The notes below the pieces were generated by a model. The model was not told the DNA's origin. It worked only from the letters and a program-made list of their open reading frames with translations, and ran no database searches. A DNA stretch of 6,839 bases. Source: an uncultured Frankiales bacterium. Lineage in GTDB: Bacteria; Actinomycetota; Actinomycetes; Mycobacteriales; SCTD01. Positions within the stretch are counted from its first letter, which is position 1, and each line of letters begins with the position of its first letter. The DNA lies in contig CAMLIA010000210.1 of NCBI GenBank assembly GCA_946479905.1, forward strand, positions 1-6,839, written 5' to 3'. The position numbers and the translations under genes are program-made. Below, piece after piece: positions 1 through 5,739 of this stretch.

Positions 1-480
1 GGCCACGAGGGCGGCACCCAGCACGCCCGCGCCGAAGACCGCGATCTTCGCGGGGAGCGAGAACCACACGGGCCAGTCCGTCGCGTCCCGACCGCTGCTG
101 GCCGCCCATGCGGCGTACCCCAGACCGGTCCCGAGGAGCACCATCGCCGCCAGGACGACGAGGGTGCTCCCTCCCAGCACGACGAGGACGTTGCCGCCGG
201 CCTGGAGGAGCAGGCAGCCGATGAGGACCGGCCTGGGTCCCCACCGGTCGATGATCGCTCCGCCGACCGGCACCGCGACCAGACCGACGAGGCCCTGCAC
301 GGCTATCAGCGAGCCCACGGTCGACAGCGGGATGCCGCGCAGCTCGTGCAGGTAGATGAGCGTGTACGGCAGGGTCAGACCGGTCCCGACGCGTGCCACG
401 ACCACCGACACGATGAACCGCCGGGCCGGGGACGGCAGGCCGGAACGCGATCGCCCGGTCGTCTCCTCGACGGCCACCAT
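1..480 (-). CDS. MFS transporter, N-terminal part (3' end outside window)
   Basis: Seen: an open leftward frame of 160 codons that starts at ATG 480-478 and runs off the left edge. The N-terminus is short and polar (1-21). Hydrophobic helices follow at about 22-44, 54-78, 86-104 and 106-125, and a fifth begins near 140. Residues 73-86 (GGAIIDRWGPRPVL) match MFS motif A in the loop between helices 2 and 3. Family knowledge: such proteins are inner-membrane secondary transporters of about 400 residues, so a little over a third is present. The start overlaps the upstream stop by one base (TGATG, 482-478), so translation is probably coupled to the flavoprotein gene; a GGGAGGG lies about 12 bases upstream. 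The stretch after helix 4 (RDATDWPVW) is not a pattern I recognise, but it fits the helix 4-5 loop. The substrate cannot be inferred. It could export or import whatever the two upstream enzymes act on. Confidence 0.8.
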   Translation of the reverse strand, partial: MVAVEETTGRSRSGLPSPARRFIVSVVVARVGTGLTLPYTLIYLHELRGIPLSTVGSLIAVQGLVGLVAVPVGGAIIDRWGPRPVLIGCLLLQAGGNVLVVLGGSTLVVLAAMVLLGTGLGYAAWAASSGRDATDWPVWFSLPAKIAVFGAGVLGAALVA

Positions 481-1154
481 CAGGCCCGGGGCCCTCCCAC
501 CGGTCCGTCGAGCAGACGGTCGACGTGGTCGGGGACGTCCACCCCCGCCGGGACCTCGGCCGCCGGTTCGGGAGCCCCCCAGGACTGGAGCAGTGGGACG
601 ACGCCGGCCCAGATCCCCGGCGGCTCAGCCGGTTCGTGGAAGGGCCCGCCCTCCCGGACCTTGACCGACGCCTCCTCGAGCCCGAGGGCGAGCACGGTCA
701 CGGCGGACAGCTCCTTCGCCGACGGCGGCCGCAGCGTCTCGGCGCGCCCCGGCACCAGCTGCTCGGCGGTCGCGCGGAAGGCCGTGAGCCGCTCGGCCTC
801 GTCGGCCACGACGCGGGCCTGCCCGTAGACGACGGCACTGCGGAAGTTGACCGAGTGGTGGTAGAGCGTGTTCGCGAGGACGAGGCCGTCGACGTGGGTC
901 ACCGTCACACACAGCTCGGCACCGTCCCGCGCCGCCACCAGGACCTGGTTCAGGTTCGACCCGTGCAGGTAGAGGGTGTCGTCGACCCGGCCGTACGCCA
1001 TCGGGATGACGTGCGGCGCGCCGGCCACCACGGCGGCGACGTAGCAGACGAGGCCCGCGTCGAGCACGTCGTAGAGCTCGGTGCGGTCGACGCGCGCCCG
1101 GTGCGGGTAGCGGCGCAGCCGGGTGCGGTCGGTCGAGGACAACGGGGTCGTCAT
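480..1154 (-). CDS. Pyridoxamine 5'-phosphate oxidase-superfamily FMN split-barrel protein (copy 1)
   Basis: A 224-residue cytosolic protein. Residues 17-115 form the split-barrel core: a barrel strand with LVCYVA (35-40), HVIPMAYGRVDDTLYLHGS (48-66), then LYHHSVNFRSAVVYG (97-111). The LHGS and HHS-N-(Y/F)-RS elements are typical of the Pyridox_ox_2/NimA-like branch rather than PdxH. This branch binds FMN (or F420 or haem in relatives) and reduces or oxidises small molecules; the substrate here is unknown. The C-terminus (about 180-212) has the IWAGVVPL and VPDHVDRLL pattern that also ends copy 2. ATG 1154 is preferred over GTG 1160 because GAGG lies 5 bases before it. The gene sits 15 bp behind the MOSC gene and its stop overlaps the MFS start. 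It is not pdxH: the PLP-pathway signature regions are absent and the family assignment rests on the motifs above. Confidence 0.88.
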   Translation of the reverse strand: MTTPLSSTDRTRLRRYPHRARVDRTELYDVLDAGLVCYVAAVVAGAPHVIPMAYGRVDDTLYLHGSNLNQVLVAARDGAELCVTVTHVDGLVLANTLYHHSVNFRSAVVYGQARVVADEAERLTAFRATAEQLVPGRAETLRPPSAKELSAVTVLALGLEEASVKVREGGPFHEPAEPPGIWAGVVPLLQSWGAPEPAAEVPAGVDVPDHVDRLLDGPVGGPRA

Positions 1155-1169
1155 GGGCACCTCACGTGG

Positions 1170-1991
1170 TCAGACGAGCCGGACGGCGTCGTCGATCCGG
1201 ATCTCACCGGCGGTCTGGACAGAGCAGTAGGCGCCCACGCACGGCAGGTTGCGGCCGGCGACCGGCACGCTGTTGTGCTGGGCGACGGTGCGCAGGACCG
1301 CGGGGTCCCTCGGGAGCTCCTCGACGGCCATGGTGGTGAGCACGCAACGCGGGGTCGGCATGGCGACCTGCAGGCGCACTGCGTCACCGAGGGCCAGCAT
1401 CTGCCCGGGCCAGGCGTTCTCCGCGAAGCCGCTCGACGCGGTAGCGACGACGACGTTCATCCGGAAGCGACGCTCGTCGAAGCTGGTCGCCGGCCGGGCC
1501 GCACCGAGCTGGTCCAGCGTGGCAGTCGTCACGACCGACACGGGCAGGGCGTCCAGCAACGAGCGCGGGCCGACCTCGTCCGGCAGACCCACCGCGGCGA
1601 CGAAGTCCGTGCGGTTGGCCACCAGGCCGGACTCCGGTGGGGCCGCGTTCACCAGGCGGACCGGGCGACCGAACGAGGCGGTCAGGACCACGTCGGCGTC
1701 GCCCTCGTCGGTCCGCACCCGCCGCCCGTCCGGCAGCTCGATGACGACCGCCGGCAGCGGGGCGTCCGGCTGCGGCTCCGTGACGAAGGAGGCCCTGCTG
1801 GCCAGCAGGAGCGGCCCGAGCTCGGGGGTCTTGCCGGTGACGACCTCGCGGGTCTCGCCGTCGACGAGCGCCCAGGCACGGTCGCCCAGCACGCCCAGCG
1901 GCGTCACCAGAGCGGCCCCGACGTGCTCGCCCTGCATCGACTTGACGGGGAACCGGCGCAGCACGCGGACCTGACCGATCACCCCCGCCAT
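1170..1991 (-). CDS. MOSC domain-containing protein (YcbX/mARC-like, no ferredoxin domain)
   Basis: A 273-residue protein. Residues 1-115 match the MOSC N-terminal beta-barrel domain (VLRRFPVKSMQGE at 10-22; GDRAWALVD at 36-44). Residues about 120-272 are the MOSC domain, with RRFRMNVVV (174-182), PGQMLALGDAVRLQV (195-209) and PRCVLTT (214-220). Cys216 lies where mARC and YcbX proteins carry the cysteine that ligates molybdenum cofactor. Known: these enzymes reduce N-hydroxylated bases or N-oxides. Unlike E. coli YcbX, no C-terminal 2Fe-2S domain follows, so an external electron donor would be needed. I chose ATG 1991 because AAGGGG lies just upstream and the MOSC_N homology begins at once. 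An in-frame start at 2129 would add 46 low-complexity residues running through the divergent promoter and is unlikely. First gene of the leftward operon. Confidence 0.9.
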   Translation of the reverse strand: MAGVIGQVRVLRRFPVKSMQGEHVGAALVTPLGVLGDRAWALVDGETREVVTGKTPELGPLLLASRASFVTEPQPDAPLPAVVIELPDGRRVRTDEGDADVVLTASFGRPVRLVNAAPPESGLVANRTDFVAAVGLPDEVGPRSLLDALPVSVVTTATLDQLGAARPATSFDERRFRMNVVVATASSGFAENAWPGQMLALGDAVRLQVAMPTPRCVLTTMAVEELPRDPAVLRTVAQHNSVPVAGRNLPCVGAYCSVQTAGEIRIDDAVRLV

Positions 1992-2045
1992 GCTGCCCCT
2001 TCTCTGCCGCCGCCCGTGGTGCCACCGTGATGCCACACCCGTCGA

Positions 2046-2092
2046 GCAATGTTCGCGTATGCTAGTAGCGTAGCATTGCACGCGATTGTTGC
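2046..2092. promoter_or_regulatory. Outer inverted repeat in divergent promoter region
   Basis: GCAATGTTCGCG (2046-2057) and CGCGATTGTTGC (2081-2092) are imperfect inverted copies, matching at 9 of 12 positions (GCAAnnnTCGCG on either strand). They flank the inner palindrome at 2059-2076 and fall roughly where the -35 regions of both divergent promoters would be. They may be paired sites for a regulator, possibly the GntR protein encoded at 2864, but this is inference. Confidence 0.4.
2059..2076. promoter_or_regulatory. Palindrome ATGCTA-N6-TAGCAT, candidate back-to-back -10 elements/operator
   Basis: Perfect 6-base arms separated by six bases. Each arm reads TAGCAT (TAnnnT, a plausible actinobacterial -10) outward: plus strand 2071-2076 for the flavoprotein gene at 2110, minus strand 2064-2059 for the MOSC gene at 1991. 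No good TTGACA-like -35 is visible for either. This is the only A+T-richer patch in the 118-bp gap, so promoters here are likely even if the exact hexamers are not. Confidence 0.45.
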
Positions 2093-2098
2093 AGCCTC

Positions 2099-2104
2099 GA
2101 GGAG
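2099..2104 (+). promoter_or_regulatory. Ribosome binding site deciding the GTG start at 2110
   Basis: GAGGAG with a 5-base spacer (AGCCC) before GTG 2110. It selects this start over the in-frame upstream start at 2086, which lies in the promoter region and has no comparable site. Confidence 0.75.
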
Positions 2105-2109
2105 AGCCC

Positions 2110-2847
2110 GTGCCCGCCGAGCCCGACACCTACAACGACGCGATCGACGCGGTGGACCCCGCCTCGGAGTCCGTCCGCGGCCGCCCCGCCACCGAGCGCG
2201 TCAAGGTGCGCCGTCGACCCGCACGGGCCAACTACCAGCAGGACGTCGTCTACCAGGTCTTCGACGACGCGCTCGTGTGCCACGTCGCGATCGTCGTCGA
2301 CGACCAGCCCTACATCCTCCCCAACCTGCACGTCCGCATCGGGGACCACCTCTACCTGCACGGCGACAAGCGCAACCACATGCTCAACCAGATCGCCGCG
2401 GGCAAGCCACTGTGCGTCGAGGCGACGACGATCGACCGCATCATGTGGGGTCGGTCGGCCTTCCAGAACTCCCTGAACTACCGCTCGGCCGTCGCCCTCG
2501 GCGTGGGCCGGCTGGTCGAGGACGAGGAGGAGAAGTCCCGCGCGCTGTGGGCGCTGGTGAACCGGATCCTGCCTCCCGAGCGCGTCCCGACCGTCCGGCC
2601 GCTGGCCGACTACGAGATCAACCGCACCGTGGTCGTCGCGATCCCGCTCACCGAGTGCTCCGCGAAGATCCGCACCGGCCCCTCGGTCGACGAGCCCGGC
2701 GACCTGGACTCCCCCGTCTGGGCGGGCGAGATCCCCGTGGTCACCTCCCTCGGCACGCCGATCCCGGACGACAAGGTGCTTCCGGGCGTCGAGGTCCCGG
2801 ACTACGTGGACGGCTGGACCGGCCCGCCCGTGCGCACCGCCACCTGA
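2110..2847 (+). CDS. Pyridoxamine 5'-phosphate oxidase-superfamily FMN split-barrel protein (copy 2)
   Basis: A 245-residue paralogue of the protein at 1154-480. The two align over nearly their whole length: ALVCHVAIVVDDQP (54-67), LPNLHVRIGDHLYLHGD (70-86), NYRSAVALGVGRLV (123-136), the C-terminal VWAGEIPVV (203-211) and a VEVPDYVDGW ending (227-236). It has about 20 extra N-terminal residues rich in D, E and P. At the cofactor/substrate-side motif it reads FQNSLNYRS (118-126), where copy 1 has YHHSVNFRS. The two histidines are therefore replaced, which suggests a different ligand or reaction. Start GTG 2110 is set by a strong Shine-Dalgarno. It is transcribed away from the MOSC operon and lies 16 bp before the GntR gene, so the two may share regulation. 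Substrate unknown; a cytosolic flavin-dependent reductase/oxidase or flavin-binding protein is the safe call. Confidence 0.88.
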   Translation: MPAEPDTYNDAIDAVDPASESVRGRPATERVKVRRRPARANYQQDVVYQVFDDALVCHVAIVVDDQPYILPNLHVRIGDHLYLHGDKRNHMLNQIAAGKPLCVEATTIDRIMWGRSAFQNSLNYRSAVALGVGRLVEDEEEKSRALWALVNRILPPERVPTVRPLADYEINRTVVVAIPLTECSAKIRTGPSVDEPGDLDSPVWAGEIPVVTSLGTPIPDDKVLPGVEVPDYVDGWTGPPVRTAT

Positions 2848-2851
2848 CCCG

Positions 2852-2863
2852 TAGCGTGGCGCC
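2852..2863 (+). promoter_or_regulatory. Candidate leaderless promoter -10 of the GntR gene
   Basis: TAGCGT (2852-2857, TAnnnT) followed by exactly six bases (GGCGCC) and then GTG 2864. No Shine-Dalgarno precedes this GTG. This matches the layout of actinobacterial leaderless genes, where transcription starts at the first base of the start codon. The -35 region (about 2829-2834) is weak and falls in the end of the preceding gene, beside a GTGCGCAC palindrome (2830-2837). Geometry seen; function inferred. Confidence 0.5.
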
Positions 2864-3502
2864 GTGACCGCTGCCCGCCCGACCTTGCGCGACGAGGTGT
2901 CGCGGCAGCTGCGGTCCGACATCGCCGCCGGCCTGCTCGAGCCGCAGCGGCTCTACGGCATCGCCGAGGTCGCCGACCGGTTGGGCGTGAGCATCACACC
3001 CGTGCGGGAGGCACTGCTGGAGCTGGCACGCGACGGCCTCGTCGAGGTGGCGCGCAACCGCGGCTTCCGCGTCCGCGAGGTCAGCGATGCCGACCTGGAG
3101 GAGATCGTCGAGCTGCGGGTGCTGCTCGAGATCCCCGCCGTGCGACGGCTCGCGGGTCAGCTGCCGCCGGCCGAGGCCAAGGAGCTCAGGCGGCTGGCCA
3201 AGGCGTCGGTCGAGGCCGCCCGCAGCGGTGACCTGTCGTCGTACCTCCAGCTGGACCGGGACTTCCACCTCCGGCTGCTGGCACTCGCCGGCAACAGCCG
3301 ACTGGTCGACGTCGTGGCGAGGTTGCGCGACGAGACCCGGCTCTACGGCCTCGGTCGCCTCGCCGGCACGAAGGCGCTCGTGGCGACCACCCGCGAGCAC
3401 ACCGCCCTGCTGACGGCCCTGGAGACGGGCGACGCCGACGCCGCCGAAGCGGTGCTGCGGGGCCACCTGGGCCACATCCGCGGCGTGTGGTCCCAGCAGT
3501 AG
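2864..3502 (+). CDS. GntR-family transcriptional regulator, FCD (FadR/VanR) subfamily
   Basis: A 212-residue cytosolic DNA-binding protein. Residues about 7-72 are the GntR winged helix (LRDEVSRQLRSDI; VADRLGVSITPVREALLELARDGLVEV; NRGFRV wing). Residues 78-205 are the all-helical FCD ligand domain. The FCD metal-site pattern appears intact: D131 and H135 (D-x3-H), H179 in REHTALL, and H201 in RGHLGHI. Such domains use a bound metal to hold carboxylate ligands such as organic or amino acids. GTG 2864 is chosen because the helix-turn-helix homology starts almost at once and a -10-like element sits six bases upstream. It is 16 bp behind flavoprotein copy 2, and its stop lies one base from the stop of the convergent FAD oxidoreductase. 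It probably controls the divergent region at 1992-2109, the convergent OCD/oxidase pair, or both. Length is normal for the family. Confidence 0.93.
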   Translation: MTAARPTLRDEVSRQLRSDIAAGLLEPQRLYGIAEVADRLGVSITPVREALLELARDGLVEVARNRGFRVREVSDADLEEIVELRVLLEIPAVRRLAGQLPPAEAKELRRLAKASVEAARSGDLSSYLQLDRDFHLRLLALAGNSRLVDVVARLRDETRLYGLGRLAGTKALVATTREHTALLTALETGDADAAEAVLRGHLGHIRGVWSQQ

Positions 3503-3503
3503 C

Positions 3504-4736
3504 TCAGCCGAACCGGCCGGGTGCGAACGGCCGGAGCCGCTCGTCCTGCTCCCCGGCGAGCAGTCCCGCGACCGCCTCGCCGGTGACCGGGCCGAGGGTC
3601 ACACCGAGCATCGCGTGCCCGGTCGCGACGAAGGCGTTGCTGGTGCCCGGGACCGCACCGATCACCGGGAGCCCGTCCGGGGTCATGGGCCGCAGCCCTG
3701 CCCACGACTCCCGCACCGTGTCGCGCGACAGGGAAGGGAGGTACGACGAGGACTGGCGGACCAGGGCGGCCACCCGCTTCGGCCGGGGCGAGGAGTCCAC
3801 ACCGGACAGGTCCATCATCCCGGCGAGGCGCGAGCGCCCGGCCATCGGCGTGACCGCGACCCGGGCCTCGAGCAGGTAGAGCGGGGTGCGCGGCAGGGCA
3901 CCCAGGTCGACCGAGGCGCTGTAGCCCTTGCCCGCCTGAAGGGGCAGCCGGTAGCCCAGGTCGCGCAGCAGCCGACCCGACCACGCACCGGCCGCGATGA
4001 CGACCGCGTCGGCGTCCTGGCTGCCCTGCTCGGTGACGACACCGCTGACGGCGCCCGCCCGGACGGCGAAGCCATCGACACGCGCGTCACGACGGACCAG
4101 CACGTCGTGCGCGCTGAGCCAGCTCTCGAGGGCCGCGACCAGCTCCCGCGGGTCGAGATGACCGTCCCCGGCGAGGTGCGCACTGAAGCGGGCACGGTCA
4201 CCGAGGAGGGGTTCGGCGGCACACGTCGCCTCCGCCGCGTCGATGCCGGCAGGCAGGTCGTACCCGTAGCGGGTGAGAGGTGCGAGCAGCGCCAGCTCGT
4301 CCTCGACCGCGGCCCGGGTGCTGCCGACGAAGCGCAGTCCGGTGCGCACGCTCTCGACGCAGACCCCGCTCGCCTGCAGGGCCGCGAAGGACGCGTGCAC
4401 GTCGCGTGCGAGCTCCAGGGTCGCCTGCGTCCCGTGGTCGTGGGCGGCCCGCGTGCAGTGCCGCGTGAAGGCGAGCAGCCACCGCAGCAGGGTCGGATCG
4501 GGTCGCATCCGGAACGCCGCCCCGGGAGTGAGCAGCGAGCGCAGGCCCAGCTGCGGGACCCCCGGTCCGGGCACGGGGGCCGACAGCGACGGCACGATCA
4601 GGCCGGCGTTGCCCCAGGACGCGCTGTCGCGGACGGTCGCACCGTCGAGGACGACGACCTCGTGGCCGCGCCGCCGCAGCGCCCAGGCCGTGCACAGCCC
4701 GACGACACCCGCGCCGACGACCACGACGCGCGTCAC
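3504..4736 (-). CDS. DadA-like FAD-dependent D-amino-acid oxidoreductase
   Basis: A 410-residue protein of the DAO superfamily. Residues 3-30 form the FAD-binding Rossmann fold (VVVVGAGVVGLCTAWALRRRG, acidic D31). SASWGNAGLIVPS (38-50) corresponds to the DadA-type 'NAG' segment. ADAVVIAAGAWSG (242-254) is the second FAD-contact motif. GLRPMTPDGLPVIG (347-360) and TGHAMLGVTLGPVTGEAVAGLL (372-393) are the C-terminal signature, with Arg349 a likely carboxylate-binding/catalytic residue. Known: relatives oxidise D-amino acids, D-arginine, D-proline or D-hydroxyproline to imino acids, passing electrons to quinone or O2. No signal peptide is visible. The GTG start at 4736 overlaps the upstream stop (GTGA, 4736-4733), implying translational coupling; the GxGxxG motif begins 8 residues in, so a longer start is unlikely. 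The substrate is not determinable from sequence alone. Confidence 0.9.
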   Translation of the reverse strand: MTRVVVVGAGVVGLCTAWALRRRGHEVVVLDGATVRDSASWGNAGLIVPSLSAPVPGPGVPQLGLRSLLTPGAAFRMRPDPTLLRWLLAFTRHCTRAAHDHGTQATLELARDVHASFAALQASGVCVESVRTGLRFVGSTRAAVEDELALLAPLTRYGYDLPAGIDAAEATCAAEPLLGDRARFSAHLAGDGHLDPRELVAALESWLSAHDVLVRRDARVDGFAVRAGAVSGVVTEQGSQDADAVVIAAGAWSGRLLRDLGYRLPLQAGKGYSASVDLGALPRTPLYLLEARVAVTPMAGRSRLAGMMDLSGVDSSPRPKRVAALVRQSSSYLPSLSRDTVRESWAGLRPMTPDGLPVIGAVPGTSNAFVATGHAMLGVTLGPVTGEAVAGLLAGEQDERLRPFAPGRFG

Positions 4737-5686
4737 GGGAAGGCGACCTGCACCCCAGCACCTGCGGCGCGGGCAGCGGCGACGGCCGCCCGCGCCGCCG
4801 CCACGTCCTGGACCGCCAGGCCCGTGGAGCAGAAGACCGTGATGTCCTCGTCGCTCGTGCGCGCCTTGGCTGTCCCGGCGAGCACCTCCGACAGCTCGGC
4901 CACCACGTCGACGACGGCACCCTCGTCCCGCGCGATCAGGATCGCGCCGGCCTCCTCGGCCGCGGACTCGTGCATGTCGACCACCACCCGCGCGCGCTGC
5001 ACGGTCGCCGTGTCGAGCTCGCGCTCGCGCGGCCGGAACGCACCGACGGCGTTCACGTGCGTGCCCGGAGCCAGCCACGCGCCCTGCAGGACGGGAACCG
5101 GACTGGTCGTGACGGTGCAGACGACGTCGGACTCGCGCACCACCTGCTCGGCGTCCCGCGCGGCGCATAGCGGGATGCCCTGCTCGGCCGCCCAGTCGAC
5201 GAGCTCGGCGAGACCGGACGGTGCCCAGGCGAGCGCCTGCTCCAGGGACCGCGACGCGTGCAGCGCCGCCAGGTGGCTGCGGGCCTGCACGCCGGCACCG
5301 AGGACCCCGAGCCGGCAGGCGTCGGGGCGGGCCAGCAGGTCAGTGGCGAGCGCCGACGTCGCGGCGGTGCGCAGCTCGGTGACCGCGGCCCCGTCCATCA
5401 GGGCGTCCAGCTCACCGGTCTCCGGGTCGAGCAGCACGACGAAGCCCGAGATGAGCGGCAGGCCCCGCGCCGGGTTGCCGGGAAAGGCGGAGGCCACCTT
5501 GAGCCCGGTCGTGCCCTGCACGACCGCGGGCTTCACGAGGGTCACGCCCTCGCGCTGGGGGAGGTGCGTACGGACGGGCTGCTGGGTCTCGTCGTCGCGC
5601 AGCGACCGGAAGGCGCTCTCGACAGCCGCGTACGCGACCTCGGGTGTCAGGTACCGCCGGACGTCAGCAGCATCGAGCACGAGCAC
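4733..5686 (-). CDS. Ornithine cyclodeaminase/mu-crystallin-family ketimine reductase or amino-acid dehydrogenase
   Basis: A 317-residue cytosolic protein of normal family length. Substrate-side motifs: TLVKPAVV (49-56), GLKVAS (61-66), DGAAVTELRTAATSA (98-112). The NAD(P)-binding motif is LGVLGAGVQARSHLAAL (126-142). VNAVGAFRPRERELD (211-225) holds the conserved acidic residue used in the OCD reaction, and DITVFCSTGLAVQDVAAA (281-298) is the family C-terminus. Known members include ornithine cyclodeaminase, alanine dehydrogenase (archaeal), pyrroline-2-carboxylate reductase LhpI and the L-arginine dehydrogenase DauB, so 'ornithine cyclodeaminase' should not be taken literally. The start is GTG 5686; GTG 5680 is possible. 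There is no Shine-Dalgarno, but TACCTT sits exactly six bases upstream. First gene of a coupled pair with the FAD oxidoreductase, which suggests sequential action on the same imino acid. Confidence 0.9.
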   Translation of the reverse strand: MLVLDAADVRRYLTPEVAYAAVESAFRSLRDDETQQPVRTHLPQREGVTLVKPAVVQGTTGLKVASAFPGNPARGLPLISGFVVLLDPETGELDALMDGAAVTELRTAATSALATDLLARPDACRLGVLGAGVQARSHLAALHASRSLEQALAWAPSGLAELVDWAAEQGIPLCAARDAEQVVRESDVVCTVTTSPVPVLQGAWLAPGTHVNAVGAFRPRERELDTATVQRARVVVDMHESAAEEAGAILIARDEGAVVDVVAELSEVLAGTAKARTSDEDITVFCSTGLAVQDVAAARAAVAAARAAGAGVQVAFP

Positions 5687-5698
5687 CGGAGTAAGGTA
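5687..5698 (-). promoter_or_regulatory. Candidate leaderless promoter -10 of the OCD-family gene
   Basis: On the minus strand TACCTT (5698-5693, TAnnnT) is followed by six bases (ACTCCG) and GTG 5686. No Shine-Dalgarno is present. The geometry is identical to that in front of the GntR gene. The -35 region near 5716-5721 is not consensus-like, so an activator may be needed. Inference from layout. Confidence 0.5.
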
Positions 5699-5699
5699 T

Positions 5700-5732
5700 C
5701 AGTCTCAGGTGCCCAGCAGATCGACGAGACTG
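5700..5732. promoter_or_regulatory. Inverted repeat CAGTCTC-N19-GAGACTG over the -35 region of the OCD/oxidase operon
   Basis: Perfect 7-base arms at 5700-5706 and 5726-5732, centred at 5716, just upstream of the -10 candidate at 5693-5698. It lies between the stop of the sigma-like gene and the OCD start. The position suits an operator, possibly for the GntR regulator. A hairpin terminator for the sigma-like gene is less likely: the loop is 19 bases and no T-run follows on the minus strand. Confidence 0.4.
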
Positions 5733-5739
5733 CCGGCCC

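Noticed and set aside
525..2030. A 501-codon plus-strand open frame antisense to the flavoprotein and MOSC genes
   Set aside because: Its composition is low-complexity (Arg/Gly/His/Val) and the family motifs are all on the minus strand.
1992..2129. A 46-residue N-terminal extension of the MOSC protein
   Set aside because: It translates the promoter region and the opposing gene's ribosome site. The MOSC_N homology and a good Shine-Dalgarno place the start at 1991.
2062..2922. A 286-codon minus-strand frame opposite flavoprotein copy 2
   Set aside because: It is Val/Asp/Gly-rich, as expected from reverse-reading a high-GC gene, has no domain, and would run through the divergent promoter.
4737..5168. 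A 144-residue N-terminal extension of the FAD oxidoreductase inside the OCD gene
   Set aside because: The extension is Arg/Gly-rich out-of-frame translation of the OCD gene. The FAD motif begins 8 residues after GTG 4736, which overlaps the OCD stop in the usual coupled arrangement.
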